Source: Fulvimarina sp039652615
Lineage (GTDB): Bacteria; Pseudomonadota; Alphaproteobacteria; Rhizobiales; Rhizobiaceae
Direction of reading: 5' to 3'
Length of the DNA stretch: 64,000 nt
Assembly: GCF_039652615.1 (NCBI RefSeq)
Contig: NZ_JBDJAC010000001.1
Span: 496,001 to 560,000, forward strand
How positions within the stretch are numbered: the stretch's first letter is position 1; each line of letters opens with the position of its first letter. Below are positions 51,282-60,854 of the stretch, in pieces. A program made the translations under genes and the position numbers. The notes under the pieces were generated by a model that was not told the DNA's origin, did not search any database, and saw only the letters and a list, made by a program, of their open reading frames with translations.

Positions 51282-52628
51282 TCAGCCAGCTTCGCCTTCG
51301 AGGAAGTGTTCCAGCCAGTGAATATCATATTCGCCGCGTCTGACGCTCTCGTTTGCGACGAGATCCTGAAAGAGCGGAAGGGTCGTACTGATACCGTCGA
51401 GCACGAACTCGTCGAGCGCTCGCTTCAGCCGCATCAGGCATTCGTCGCGCGTTCGGCCGTGAACGATCAGCTTGCCGACGAGGCTGTCATAGTACGGCGG
51501 AATCCGGTAGCCGCGATAGACCGCCGAATCGATGCGCACGCCCAGCCCGCCAGGTGCGTGGTAATGCGTGATTTCGCCCGGTGAGGGCACGAAGGTGCGC
51601 GGGTCCTCGGCGTTGATACGGCACTCGATGGCATGGCCGAAGAACTTGACCTCGTCCTGCGTCAGTGAGAGCCCTTCGCCGCTTGCGACACGGATCTGTT
51701 CGTGGACAAGATCAAGGCCGGTCACGGCCTCTGTCACCGGATGTTCGACCTGAAGGCGGGTGTTCATTTCGATGAAATAGAACTCGCCGTTTTCGTAGAG
51801 AAACTCGATGGTCCCGGCGCCGCGATATTTGAGGCCCTTCATGGCATCGGCGCAGATCATTCCGATCCGGTCGCGCTGTTCCTGGGTCAGGGCCGGGGAA
51901 TTGGCCTCTTCCCAGACCTTCTGGTTGCGACGCTGCAGGGAGCAGTCACGCTCGCCGAGATGAATTGCATTGCCTTTGCCATCGCCGAAGACCTGAACTT
52001 CGATATGGCGCGGCTTTTCCAGATATTTCTCGATATAGACCGCGTCGTCGCCAAAGGCAGCGCCCGCCTCCGAACGCGCGGTTGCCAGCGCATTCGACAG
52101 GTCTTTTTCTGTTCGGGCAATCTTCATGCCGCGTCCGCCGCCGCCGGCGGAAGCCTTGACGATGACCGGAAAGCCGATCTCCTTGGCGATCTTCATCGCC
52201 TCGTCGTCCTCGGTCACAGCACCGGGAGACCCCGGAACCACGGGAATGCCGAGACGCTCGGCCGTCCGCTTGGCCTCGATCTTGTCGCCCATGGTGCGAA
52301 TGTGATCGGCCGTCGGCCCGATGAAGGTCAGCTGATGGGCTTCGAGAATGTCGGCAAATCGCGCATTCTCGGAAAGAAAGCCGTATCCGGGATGGACCGC
52401 GTCGGCGCCGGTGATTTCGCAGGCCGCAACGATCTGCGGAATGTTCAGGTAGCTGTCGCGGGCCGCAGGCGGGCCGACGCAAACGCTCTCGTCTGCGAGC
52501 CGAACATGCATGGCCGAATTGTCGGCGGTCGAATGGACCGCTACCGTGGCAATGCCAAGCTCCTTGCAGGCGCGCAGGACGCGAAGGGCAATCTCGCCGC
52601 GATTGGCGATGAGAACTTTGGAGACCAT
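51282..52628 (-). CDS. accC: Acetyl-CoA carboxylase biotin carboxylase subunit
   Basis: A 448-aa enzyme that carboxylates biotin on AccB, the first step of fatty-acid synthesis. It shows SKVLIANRGEIALRVLRAC, HPGYGFLSENARFADI, the ATP-grasp glycine loop KASAGGGGRGMKI, and MNTRLQVEHPVTEAVTG. Full length. It is 14 bases after accB, cotranscribed, and directly before aat. In many alphaproteobacteria aroQ sits before accB; here it does not. Confidence 0.98.
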   Translation of the reverse strand: MVSKVLIANRGEIALRVLRACKELGIATVAVHSTADNSAMHVRLADESVCVGPPAARDSYLNIPQIVAACEITGADAVHPGYGFLSENARFADILEAHQLTFIGPTADHIRTMGDKIEAKRTAERLGIPVVPGSPGAVTEDDEAMKIAKEIGFPVIVKASAGGGGRGMKIARTEKDLSNALATARSEAGAAFGDDAVYIEKYLEKPRHIEVQVFGDGKGNAIHLGERDCSLQRRNQKVWEEANSPALTQEQRDRIGMICADAMKGLKYRGAGTIEFLYENGEFYFIEMNTRLQVEHPVTEAVTGLDLVHEQIRVASGEGLSLTQDEVKFFGHAIECRINAEDPRTFVPSPGEITHYHAPGGLGVRIDSAVYRGYRIPPYYDSLVGKLIVHGRTRDECLMRLKRALDEFVLDGISTTLPLFQDLVANESVRRGEYDIHWLEHFLEGEAG

Positions 52629-52642
52629 CGTCTTCGTGCCCC

Positions 52643-53119
52643 TCAGTCGATCACGAAGAGCGGTTCACCGAATTCCACCGGCTGTGCGTTTTCGACCAGA
52701 ATTTCGCGGACCGTGCCCGAGCGCGGCGAGGGGATGTTGTTCATCGTCTTCATCGCCTCGATGATGCAGACCGTTTCGCCTTCCTTCACCGCCTGGCCAA
52801 CTTCGACGAAGGGCTTCGAGCCTGGCGAAGCGGCGTGGTAGACCGTGCCGACCATTGGGGAGGTCACGGTGCCCTCGGCAGGCCCGGACTTTGCTGGCGT
52901 AGCCTGAGCCGGTGTTGCTGTCGGAGCCGATAGCTGCTGCGGCGCAGAGAACTGGGGAGCCATCTGCGGCTGCTGGTAATAGACGGGCGCGGCCTCGATC
53001 TGGCGGGTCAGGCGAATACGCAGCGAGTCCCGTTCGACCTCGATCTCCGTGAGATCGCTCTCCTTGAGGATTGCGGCCAGCTCACGAACAATCTCGGGGT
53101 CCAAGCTCTTGTCGCTCAT
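52643..53119 (-). CDS. accB: Acetyl-CoA carboxylase biotin carboxyl carrier protein
   Basis: A 158-aa carrier. Residues 1-40 form the dimerisation region (LDPEIVRELAAILKESDLTEIEVER), residues 45-80 a linker rich in A, P, Q and T, and residues 84-158 the biotinyl domain with Lys124 in CIIEAMKTMNNI as the biotin site. First gene of the accB-accC-aat operon; the promoter must lie in the 223 bases before DsbA's end, where I see no further gene. Confidence 0.97.
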   Translation of the reverse strand: MSDKSLDPEIVRELAAILKESDLTEIEVERDSLRIRLTRQIEAAPVYYQQPQMAPQFSAPQQLSAPTATPAQATPAKSGPAEGTVTSPMVGTVYHAASPGSKPFVEVGQAVKEGETVCIIEAMKTMNNIPSPRSGTVREILVENAQPVEFGEPLFVID

Positions 53120-53342
53120 TGTATCCTATCCTGTCGCCCGTCTTACAATTCATGCGATATGAACGCACTGCGACGAGTTTGCGTACTCGTCAATGGTTTC
53201 AATGGTCGAGCGGTTGCTTGCACGTTCACGGCAAGAATATCAACGTCTCAACATGCCTTGGCGATCCGTGAGGCCCCAAATTCTCGCATGCATGAACCTT
53301 TCGAGCCACTCGATGGGGTATAGCCTGTGAAAGATTGATCTT

Positions 53343-54116
53343 TCAGCTGTCTCCGCAATCGGGTTTGCCGCATTCCCGCATGGCGGCCACCGCGCTCTTC
53401 AGGCCCTCGGTTCCGACGCGGGCCTGAATGACTTCCTCGCCGATGACATAGGATGGCGTTCCGTTGATTCGCAGGTCGTTGGCGAGAACCTGAATCTCCT
53501 GAAGTGCTTTCATGTTCGTCGACGAGGCCATGATGTCCTCAATCTTCGCGGGGTCGACGCCCAGGTCTTCGGCGACCTGAAGCGCAGAGGCCTTGTCGGC
53601 TGACCCGCGTTTGGACAGAAGTGTCTCGTGAAATTCGCGATATTTCTCAGGGGCGAGATCGCGGAACGCCATCGAGACACGTGACGCCTCCAGCGAACCC
53701 ATGCCGAGAATCGGGAACTCCTTCAGAACGAAGCGGACATTGTCGTCCTCCTCGATAAGCGCGGTCATGTCCGCCAGCGCCTGTCGGCAATATCCGCAAT
53801 TGTAATCGAAGAACTCGGTGACCGTAACATCACCGTCCGGATTGCCAAGGACCATGCCTTCGGGCGCCGAGTGCAGTTGGTCGCGCGCTTTGGCAATGAC
53901 GTCCGCCTGCGCCGTCTTCTGTTCCGCATCCTGCTTCTGCTGAAGGGCGTTCATCGCTTCCACGAGGACTTCGGGATTTGTGACGAGGTAATCGCGGACG
54001 ATCTTTTCGATATCCTGCTTCTCGGTCGCATCGAAGCTGTCCTGCGCAATTGCGGGTGCCGACAGCGTGCTTCCCAAGAAGGTTGCTGCGATGGCGAGGG
54101 TCGTGAGCAAACGCAT
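53343..54116 (-). CDS. DsbA family periplasmic thiol:disulfide protein
   Basis: A 257-aa exported protein. Signal peptide to about residue 24 (APAIA), a helical segment of about 60 residues (KIVRDYLVTNPEVLVEAMNALQQKQDAEQKTAQ), then a thioredoxin-fold domain with VTEFFDYNCGYCRQAL, active Cys107 and Cys110, and the cis-Pro loop INGTPSYVIGEEV. The N-terminal helical extension is of the type seen in ScsC/Com1-like proteins, which are trimeric isomerases in some bacteria. A TGAAAGAT-TG-ATCTTTCA palindrome covers its stop codon. The frame before 54116 is unsupported. Confidence 0.9.
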   Translation of the reverse strand: MRLLTTLAIAATFLGSTLSAPAIAQDSFDATEKQDIEKIVRDYLVTNPEVLVEAMNALQQKQDAEQKTAQADVIAKARDQLHSAPEGMVLGNPDGDVTVTEFFDYNCGYCRQALADMTALIEEDDNVRFVLKEFPILGMGSLEASRVSMAFRDLAPEKYREFHETLLSKRGSADKASALQVAEDLGVDPAKIEDIMASSTNMKALQEIQVLANDLRINGTPSYVIGEEVIQARVGTEGLKSAVAAMRECGKPDCGDS

Positions 54117-54319
54117 GAAGCGGGGTCCCTTGCTGGGTGTAGGGTTGAGATGCATGGAGACACGATCTGGCGCGAAATTTGAAGCGATAATAGGACATCA
54201 TCTCGAATTTCACGATCAGTTGCGCCAGTTCCGTGCGTTCTGACGACTGTGCTGGTCTGAGATCAAATGCCAATTTGTGGCAGATGGCGCGCAAAACGCA
54301 TCAAGAGGAAACACTGCTA

Positions 54320-55489
54320 ATGAGCGATCGTGCAATGGGACCGTCGGGGAGGTCGGGCGTCGAGCCGTTTCACGCGATGACTTTTCTCGCCGAAGCCAAC
54401 AGGCTCAAGGCGGCGGGCGCGGATGTGCTCTCACTCGCAGTTGGCCAGCCTGCCTCGCCTGCGCCGAGGGCTGCCCGTGACGCCGCATCCGCGATGATCG
54501 AACGCGGCTCCGTTGGCTATACGGATGCGATGGGGCGGGTCGACCTGCGGGAAGCACTAGCCGATCATTACCGCCTGGCCCATGGCGTCAGCGTCGATCC
54601 GGCGCGGGTGATGGTCACCTCAGGGGCCTCGGGTGGCTTCAACATCGCTTTCCTAGCAGCCTTCGATGCCGGCGACAAAATCGCGATCGCCGCCCCCGGC
54701 TATCCCGCTTATCGCAATATCATGCGCGCTCTTGGCATTATCCCTGTCGAGATCGAGGTCGGGCCGAAAGACGATTACATCCTGACGCGCGACCATCTCG
54801 ATGCGCGTCATGCGATCGAGCCGTTTCAGGGGGTCCTGATCGCAAGTCCCGCGAACCCGACCGGAACCATGACGCCGCCCGATGAGATGAAGCGGATAGC
54901 CGATTTCTGTCGTGAGACCGGTGTCTGGCTGATTTCCGACGAGATCTATCATAGACTGAGTTTCGGGCAGGACGAGCGTTCCGCGCTTCAGGACCTCGAC
55001 GCTGCGATCGTCGTCAACTCCTTCTCAAAATACTACTGCATGACCGGATGGCGCATCGGCTGGATGATCTTGCCGCCCGGGCTGACCGATGCTGCGGAAC
55101 GCCTCGGCCAGAACCTCTATATTTCAGCCTCCGATCTCTCGCAGACAGCCGCTCTCGCAGCGCTTGGGGCCGGCGAGGAACTGGACCGTGTGCGGGAAAG
55201 CTATCGTCGCAATCGTCTCACCATGATGGAGCGGCTGCCAGAGATCGGCTTTCGCGCGATTGCGCCGATCGATGGCGCATTCTACGCCTATGCCCGGATC
55301 CCGGAGGGCTTTTCATCCGCCACGGCGTTCGCAAAAGCACTCTTGAAGGAGAGCCATGTCGCGGTCACGCCCGGCACGGATTTCGACCTCAGACGCGGCG
55401 ATAGCTTTGTCCGGTTGTCGTATGCGGGCGCTGAGAGCGACATCGTCCGCGCCCTCGACCGGATTGCCGCCTTCGTTGCCAAAGCGTGA
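54320..55489 (+). CDS. Class I/II pyridoxal-phosphate aminotransferase
   Basis: A 389-aa enzyme of the aspartate-aminotransferase fold. It has VLSLAVGQPASPAP, GASGGFNIAFLAAFDAGDKIAIAAPGYPAYRN, SPANPTGTMTPPDEM, and VVNSFSKYYCMTGWRIGWM with Schiff-base Lys237; closing FVRLSYAGAESDI binds substrate carboxylate. The start follows AGAGGAAACACTGCTA. Substrate is not evident; alphaproteobacterial relatives act on several amino acids. It is divergent from the DsbA gene and ends at a shared terminator with rne. Confidence 0.88.
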   Translation: MSDRAMGPSGRSGVEPFHAMTFLAEANRLKAAGADVLSLAVGQPASPAPRAARDAASAMIERGSVGYTDAMGRVDLREALADHYRLAHGVSVDPARVMVTSGASGGFNIAFLAAFDAGDKIAIAAPGYPAYRNIMRALGIIPVEIEVGPKDDYILTRDHLDARHAIEPFQGVLIASPANPTGTMTPPDEMKRIADFCRETGVWLISDEIYHRLSFGQDERSALQDLDAAIVVNSFSKYYCMTGWRIGWMILPPGLTDAAERLGQNLYISASDLSQTAALAALGAGEELDRVRESYRRNRLTMMERLPEIGFRAIAPIDGAFYAYARIPEGFSSATAFAKALLKESHVAVTPGTDFDLRRGDSFVRLSYAGAESDIVRALDRIAAFVAKA

Positions 55490-55511
55490 ATCAGAAAAGC
55501 GCTCAGACAAC

Positions 55512-55541
55512 AAAAAAGGGGCCGATCGGACCGGCCCCTTT
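55512..55541. terminator. Bidirectional terminator between aminotransferase and rne
   Basis: AAAGGGGCCG and CGGCCCCTTT form a 10-bp stem with a seven-base loop. T-runs exist on both strands (TTTG on plus, TTTTTTG on minus), so it serves both convergent genes. Confidence 0.92.
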
Positions 55542-55563
55542 GTGTTTGTCAGATCAACATCGC

Positions 55564-58500
55564 TCAGAAGAAGCCGCGGCTCCACCAGCCCGTGCGGCGT
55601 GGCTTGCCATCGTCCTGCGCGGTTTCAGAATCCGCTTTGCCCGATGTGACCACCGGCTCGGTCAGCTGCGGCCTAACCGGCTTTTCCTCGGGTTCTTCGG
55701 TGCTTGCGGCTTCCACCGTCTCAACGGTGGATTGCTCGTTGTCGTTGGACGGAGCGGTATCTTCACCGCCAACTGCGCTAACGTCCACGGCTTCAGCTTC
55801 GCTCGAAGCATCGGACGAGGCCGGCTTGTCTTCCGCGCTTCCGGCTTCGGCCGCTTCTCCAATCACTGTTGCGACTGGATCGTCGAACCGCTCGTCCGCC
55901 GTTGAAGGTGACGCCTCATCCAGCTGCGGCTGCGCAGTTTCCTCACTAACGGCTTCGCTCGCATTCGTGTCCGTCTGCCCGGAGACGTCGTCGGCCTCGT
56001 TCGCAGCCGCTACCGAGTCCTCGGTGGCTTCATCCGTCTTCGAAGCCCAGTTCGAGCGCTTGCGGCCACGGCCACCGGTCTTTTTATCGTCCGTCTGGCC
56101 AGTTTCGGCAGCGTCGGCAGAATCGTCTCTCTCGTCCGAATTGTCTTCGCTCTGGCTGTCGGCCTGCTTGTCGTTGCCATCGCGATGGCGGCGACCGCCA
56201 CGGCGGCCTCGGCGCCTGCGCCGGCGACCCGAATTGCTGTCTCCGTCCTGGTTCTCGTCGTCGGAATTATCCGAATCATCTGACGAGTCCGAGCTGTCCG
56301 AAGCGTCGGCCGCCTGCTGTTCGTCGCCGTTGCTGTCGTTGTCACCGTTATCGGAGCCGCCGCGCCGCCTGCGTCGCCGCTTGCCGCGGTTCTTGGAGCG
56401 GCCCTCATTATTTTCGTCGGAGTCCTGATTCTCATCACGGGCTTCGGCGGTGACGCCCTCGTCCTCGCTCGCCTCGTCATCCGTGTCGTCGTCTTCGTAT
56501 GCCTCGTCCTCGGCGGCGACCGAGATCGGGCTGACGAAATCACGGGCGATCGGACGACTCGCAACCCCGCCCTGCTCGATCGAAAGGTCATTATGGCCGA
56601 CGGACGGATCGGCCTCGATGAAGATCCTCAGATCGTGGTTCTGTTCGAGCTCGTCGATATGGTGCCGCTTCTCGTTCAGGATGAAGAGCGCGGTTTCGGT
56701 CGGCACCTTCACGATGAGGTCGCGACCCTTGTTCTTCTGAAGGTAGTCCTCGATGTGCCGGATCGCATGGAGCGCCAGGGAGGAGGTCGCACGAATCATG
56801 CCCGCGCCCTCGCAGACCGGGCAGGAACGCATCGTCGATTCCAGAACGCTGGCGCGAATGCGCTGCCGGCTCATCTCCATCAGGCCGAAATGCGAAATCT
56901 TGCCGACCTGAATCCGGGCGCGGTCGTTCTTGAGGCAATCCTTCATCTTCTTTTCGACGGCGCGGTTGTTCCGCTTCTCGTCCATGTCGATGAAGTCGAC
57001 CACGATCAGCCCAGCAAGATCGCGCAGGCGCAATTGCCGCGCGATTTCCTCCGCGGCTTCGAGATTGGTCTGATACGCCGTATTCTCAATCGACATCTCG
57101 CGGGTCGATCGCCCTGAGTTCACATCGATCGCGACCAGCGCTTCGGTTTGGTTGATGATGATGTAGCCACCGGACTTCAGGGTCACATGGGGCTGCAGCA
57201 TCTTGTCGAGCTGCGGTTCGATTCCCTGCCGGGTGAAAATCGGCGTGCTGTCGCGGTAGGGCTGCACGGCCTTCGACTGGCTCGGCATCAGCATCCGCAT
57301 GAAATCTTTGGCCTCGCGGTAGCCGGCATCGCCCGAGACGAGGATCTGATCGATATCCTTGTTGAAGAGGTCGCGAATCGATCGCTTGATGAGGCTGCCT
57401 TCTTCATAGACCAGCGTGGGCGCGATCGACTGAAGCGTCAGGGTCCTGACCGATTCCCACAGCCGCATCAGATATTCGTAGTCGCGCTTCACCTCGGCTT
57501 TGGTGCGGTTGGCACCGGCCGTGCGCAGGATGATGCCCATGCCGCGCGGAACGTCGAGTTCCTTTACGACTTCGCGCAGACGCTTGCGATCGGCCTGATT
57601 GGTGATCTTGCGCGAAATACCGCCGCCACGCGCCGTATTCGGCATCAGAACCGAATAGCGCCCTGCGAGCGACAGATATGTCGTCAGCGCTGCGCCCTTG
57701 TTGCCGCGCTCTTCCTTGACGACCTGCACAAGTAGGATCTGGCGACGCTTGATGACTTCCTGAATCTTGTAGTGCTTTCGCGGCCGTGCCTGGCGAACCG
57801 GAACTTCTTCCAGCGCATCCTGCGAGCCCAACTCGTCGACTTCGTCGTCGTCTCCGTCGTCGCCGTCATTGTCGTTCTCGCCGCTATTGTCGTCGCCGCG
57901 ACGCGACCGGCCGCGCTTGCCGGAAGAGCGGCGACCGCGTTTGCGCCGGGAACCGCGCTTGGACGAACCGTCCTCGCCTTCGGACGAGGGGGCCCCGTCA
58001 TCGCCGTTCTCGTCGTCCGAATCGTCATCATCCGGGTCGTCGTCGGAGACATCGTCGCTCTGATCGTCATCGTCGTTGTCGTCGTCCTCATCGAGGTCGG
58101 CGTTGGGCTCACGGTCGTCGTCATCCCGGCGATCATCGTTTGCGTCGTCGTCTGATCCGGTCGCCTCCCAATCATCCGAACGATCGGACGTAGAGCGATC
58201 GCCGTCATCGTCCGAGGAGGCGTCTTCGTTGTCGGCTCTCTCCGAAACAGTGTCGTCGGATTTGCCTTCGCGACGAGCTGCCTTGGAGCGGGACTTGTTG
58301 CGCTTCTCCTCGCGCTCTTCTTCCTCGTCGTCCGCCTGACCGCGTGCCATTTCCTCGGCGAGGAGCGCTTCGCGGTCTGCCTTCGGGATCTGGTAGTAGT
58401 CCGGGTGGATTTCGCTGAAAGCGAGGAAACCGTGCCGACCGCCGCCATACTCGATGAAGGCCGCCTGGAGCGAAGGCTCTACGCGCGTTACCTTGGCGAG

Positions 58501-58629
58501 GTAGATGTTTCCCTTGAGCTGCTTCTTGTGCTCAGATTCGAAATCGAACTCTTCGACGCGATTACCGCGTACGACGACGACTCGCGTTTCCTCCGGATGG
58601 GAGGCGTCTATAAGCATTTTGTTGGCCAT
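55564..58629 (-). CDS. rne: Ribonuclease E
   Basis: The main endoribonuclease and degradosome scaffold, 1021 aa. The S1 domain (about 35-320) is interrupted at residues about 98-283 by an insert almost entirely of D, E, S, R and K, longer than usual even for alphaproteobacteria. The catalytic part has the metal ligands Asp502 in LVAIDVNSGR and Asp545 in LIVVDFIDMD, and the Zn-link Cys603/Cys606 in SCPVCEGAG. Residues 700-1021 are a disordered scaffold with basic RNA-binding runs (RRRRRRG) in acidic sequence. The end is GWWSRGFF. The start at 58629 follows GGAGAGA. Confidence 0.97.
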   Translation of the reverse strand: MANKMLIDASHPEETRVVVVRGNRVEEFDFESEHKKQLKGNIYLAKVTRVEPSLQAAFIEYGGGRHGFLAFSEIHPDYYQIPKADREALLAEEMARGQADDEEEEREEKRNKSRSKAARREGKSDDTVSERADNEDASSDDDGDRSTSDRSDDWEATGSDDDANDDRRDDDDREPNADLDEDDDNDDDDQSDDVSDDDPDDDDSDDENGDDGAPSSEGEDGSSKRGSRRKRGRRSSGKRGRSRRGDDNSGENDNDGDDGDDDEVDELGSQDALEEVPVRQARPRKHYKIQEVIKRRQILLVQVVKEERGNKGAALTTYLSLAGRYSVLMPNTARGGGISRKITNQADRKRLREVVKELDVPRGMGIILRTAGANRTKAEVKRDYEYLMRLWESVRTLTLQSIAPTLVYEEGSLIKRSIRDLFNKDIDQILVSGDAGYREAKDFMRMLMPSQSKAVQPYRDSTPIFTRQGIEPQLDKMLQPHVTLKSGGYIIINQTEALVAIDVNSGRSTREMSIENTAYQTNLEAAEEIARQLRLRDLAGLIVVDFIDMDEKRNNRAVEKKMKDCLKNDRARIQVGKISHFGLMEMSRQRIRASVLESTMRSCPVCEGAGMIRATSSLALHAIRHIEDYLQKNKGRDLIVKVPTETALFILNEKRHHIDELEQNHDLRIFIEADPSVGHNDLSIEQGGVASRPIARDFVSPISVAAEDEAYEDDDTDDEASEDEGVTAEARDENQDSDENNEGRSKNRGKRRRRRRGGSDNGDNDSNGDEQQAADASDSSDSSDDSDNSDDENQDGDSNSGRRRRRRGRRGGRRHRDGNDKQADSQSEDNSDERDDSADAAETGQTDDKKTGGRGRKRSNWASKTDEATEDSVAAANEADDVSGQTDTNASEAVSEETAQPQLDEASPSTADERFDDPVATVIGEAAEAGSAEDKPASSDASSEAEAVDVSAVGGEDTAPSNDNEQSTVETVEAASTEEPEEKPVRPQLTEPVVTSGKADSETAQDDGKPRRTGWWSRGFF

Positions 58630-59307
58630 GGAATCTCTCCAAGGCCCGGCTTCTACGATTGGCTGATCTTCTGAACGATGATGAGTAGAATCGGATAGTG
58701 AACCGGGCGGCGGAGTAAGCCGTCGTCGACGTGGCCGGCTGCAGTCGCGCGGGCTGCGCGACCGGTAGGGCCGCACTCCTTGTCCGCTGCGTTGGCCGGA
58801 TTTTCATCGTCACGACGGAACCCCGCAAAAATAAGGATGACCGCTTCGATCGAAGGGTCGATGATGTCTTGCTGCCCTCGGCGCACAAGGTCCGGGGCCG
58901 TACTGATCGCCGGGCGACGCTCGCATACTCGCATCGCGCTCAGCGCAAATTCTGAAAGCCCGAAGAGCGGCTGGTGGCTTTGGATGCATCTCAGCACGGA
59001 GCCGCCACGCTCCTCGCCAATTTCCGATCCTTCCTCGTCGAATGATCGGCTACCGGCTCCAGAAAGGCCGGTTTGGCGGGGCTTCTCATCCCTCTTATGC
59101 CTTGGTGCGCTGAGAAACAAGCCGTCTGGCTTGCGCGAATATGGTCACTCGGCGGGCCATTCGGGACATCTGCTCGTTATTTAACCCATCATATGGCCCG
59201 TTCGGGCTCCATTCTGGGGCGAGCGTCGCTTGCCATAATCGATACTCATCCGCGAGTTATGAGACGGCCCGCCCTTGAAGCCACATCCTGCCAGAAGGCC
59301 TTCCACC
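58630..59307. other. Divergent intergenic region and probable rne leader
   Basis: About 680 bases between the divergent rne and amiC starts, large for this window. Such spacing fits a long 5' leader on rne, which is autoregulated in several bacteria. One hairpin is ACCGGC-N9-GCCGGT (59052-59072). ORFs on both strands here (155 and 134 codons) have no coding signs and overlap one another. No known RNA motif was recognised. Confidence 0.5.
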
Positions 59308-60501
59308 ATGTTGCGAATCGGCGCTTGCGCCTGTTTGACGATTCTGGTCGCGTTCGCATTCGAGCTTCGCCCGGCCGCCGCAGAAACTGCGATCGTGACT
59401 CGCGTCGAGATCGAGGCGGAGCAGAACGGCCAGCAAAGCGCCATTTTCGATTTTACGACGGCGCCCGATGCGCGCCTCTTCATTTTGCGTTCGCCGGATC
59501 GGGTGGCGCTTGATTTGACCGATGCGCTGCCGGCGAGCGAACCTCTGCTGAAGGATGGCGGCGGCCTCATCGAAGGCGTCAGGCACGGTGCGACGGGTCC
59601 TGACCGTTATCGCTACATCTTTCGGCCGAAGTCCGGGGTGGAGGCGCGGCTGCTGCGCCAGGAGGACGGCGGCGCTCCTGCGACCTACGAGATCGTCTTT
59701 TCGAAGACGAATGGCGCCACGGTCGTTGCCGGTGAGCCGCGCCTTTGGGCCGAAGCGGACGCGCAGATCGTCACCCACGACGACATCTCCGACGAGGCGA
59801 TCAACCGTCAGACCGGGTTTACGATCGTCATCGACCCGGGCCACGGCGGAGAGGACGATGGCGCGGTTGCCAAGAGCGGCGTTATGGAAAAAGACATCAA
59901 CCTCGCCGCAGCCAAGGTTCTACGGGACGTGCTGGAAAAAAATGCCGGCGTTCGCGTGGTGATGACGCGTGAAAAGGATGAATTCGTCGGCCTTGTCGAA
60001 CGCACCGAGATTGCGCGGCGAGAAAAAGCGAACCTCTTCATCTCCCTGCATGCCGACAGTATTCGGTACAAGGAACTGCGCGGCGCGACGATCTACACGC
60101 TCTCCGAAAAAGCATCCGATAGCCTTTCGCTGGAGATCGCCGCGAACGAAAACGCGGCCGATCGCTTCGGCGGCGAGAGTTATGGCGAGGAAGCCCCTGA
60201 AGTCTTCGATATATTGGCGGATCTTACTCGGCGGGAAACGGTCAGCTATTCCGAACATTTCGCATCCTCGCTCCTTGCCCGGATGCGGCAGTCCGATATC
60301 CGCTTCATCAAGAACCCGAAGCGTTCGGCAGCTTTCATCGTGCTCAAGGCGCCGGACGTTCCGTCCGTGCTGATCGAACTTGGCTTCATGTCCAATGCTC
60401 AGGATGCCAAACTCCTGGCCGACGAGACGTGGCGAACCGAGGCGATGACGACCATCGCGGAGGCGATCACATCCTTCTACGGGATTGGAAAGGACGGGTG
60501 A
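59308..60501 (+). CDS. amiC: N-acetylmuramoyl-L-alanine amidase
   Basis: A 397-aa exported amidase that cuts the stem peptide from murein during cell separation. Signal peptide to about residue 25 (RPAAA). An AMIN domain (about 30-130) targets the septum, and residues about 170-390 are the Amidase_3 domain with the zinc ligands in IVIDPGHGGEDDGA and LHADS, and the catalytic Glu in LIELGFMSN. The frame allows a TTG start at 59275, but the ATG at 59308 has AGAAGG before it. Downstream is mrcA; rne lies divergently, as in many alphaproteobacteria. Confidence 0.94.
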   Translation: MLRIGACACLTILVAFAFELRPAAAETAIVTRVEIEAEQNGQQSAIFDFTTAPDARLFILRSPDRVALDLTDALPASEPLLKDGGGLIEGVRHGATGPDRYRYIFRPKSGVEARLLRQEDGGAPATYEIVFSKTNGATVVAGEPRLWAEADAQIVTHDDISDEAINRQTGFTIVIDPGHGGEDDGAVAKSGVMEKDINLAAAKVLRDVLEKNAGVRVVMTREKDEFVGLVERTEIARREKANLFISLHADSIRYKELRGATIYTLSEKASDSLSLEIAANENAADRFGGESYGEEAPEVFDILADLTRRETVSYSEHFASSLLARMRQSDIRFIKNPKRSAAFIVLKAPDVPSVLIELGFMSNAQDAKLLADETWRTEAMTTIAEAITSFYGIGKDG

Positions 60502-60854
60502 CGCCCACCTCTGTCACTGCTTTGCTTTGGCCGGAGGCGGTGTTCTTTGCGGGAAATCGGAAACACATCATCGCTCTGCCGCATTTTGCTAGCAAAACGT
60601 AAATATGCACAGAAACGTGACTCGTTCGAAGGGGAACCCAGTTCGCATCGCCGTCAAACGCCCGTACGGGCTGTTCGTCGGCTGAGAGGCGGGGCAAAAG
60701 CGGGAAAAGGCGGCGCGGAACGACGCGTGTCGAACTGGTCCGGGCAGCCTTTACGAGGAACGAGGGGGGCAGGCGATGGGGATCGTCTTGCGCCAAGGGT
60801 CAGGAATCAGGGGTATCCGGATCGCATAAGCGCCGGAGAGTGGATAAGTCACCG
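60502..60854. other. Intergenic region before mrcA
   Basis: About 350 bases between amiC and mrcA. It should hold the mrcA promoter. A 103-codon frame here is Arg/Gly-rich and looks random. No hairpin terminator with U-tract was found, so amiC transcription may run into mrcA. Confidence 0.5.

Noticed and set aside
53328..53345. TGAAAGAT-TG-ATCTTTCA palindrome at the DsbA stop
   Set aside because: An A/T-rich 8-bp stem with no T-run; noted in the gene entry but too weak to call a terminator.
55592..56428. Long Ser/Ala/Val-rich plus-strand ORF opposite the rne scaffold
   Set aside because: It is the mirror of the low-complexity D/E/S coding of RNase E; repetitive composition leaves the opposite frame open by chance. 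The same holds for plus-strand frames at 57772-58339.
58653..59184. Overlapping 155- and 134-codon frames between rne and amiC
   Set aside because: They oppose each other, lack binding sites and any domain, and occupy the expected rne leader.
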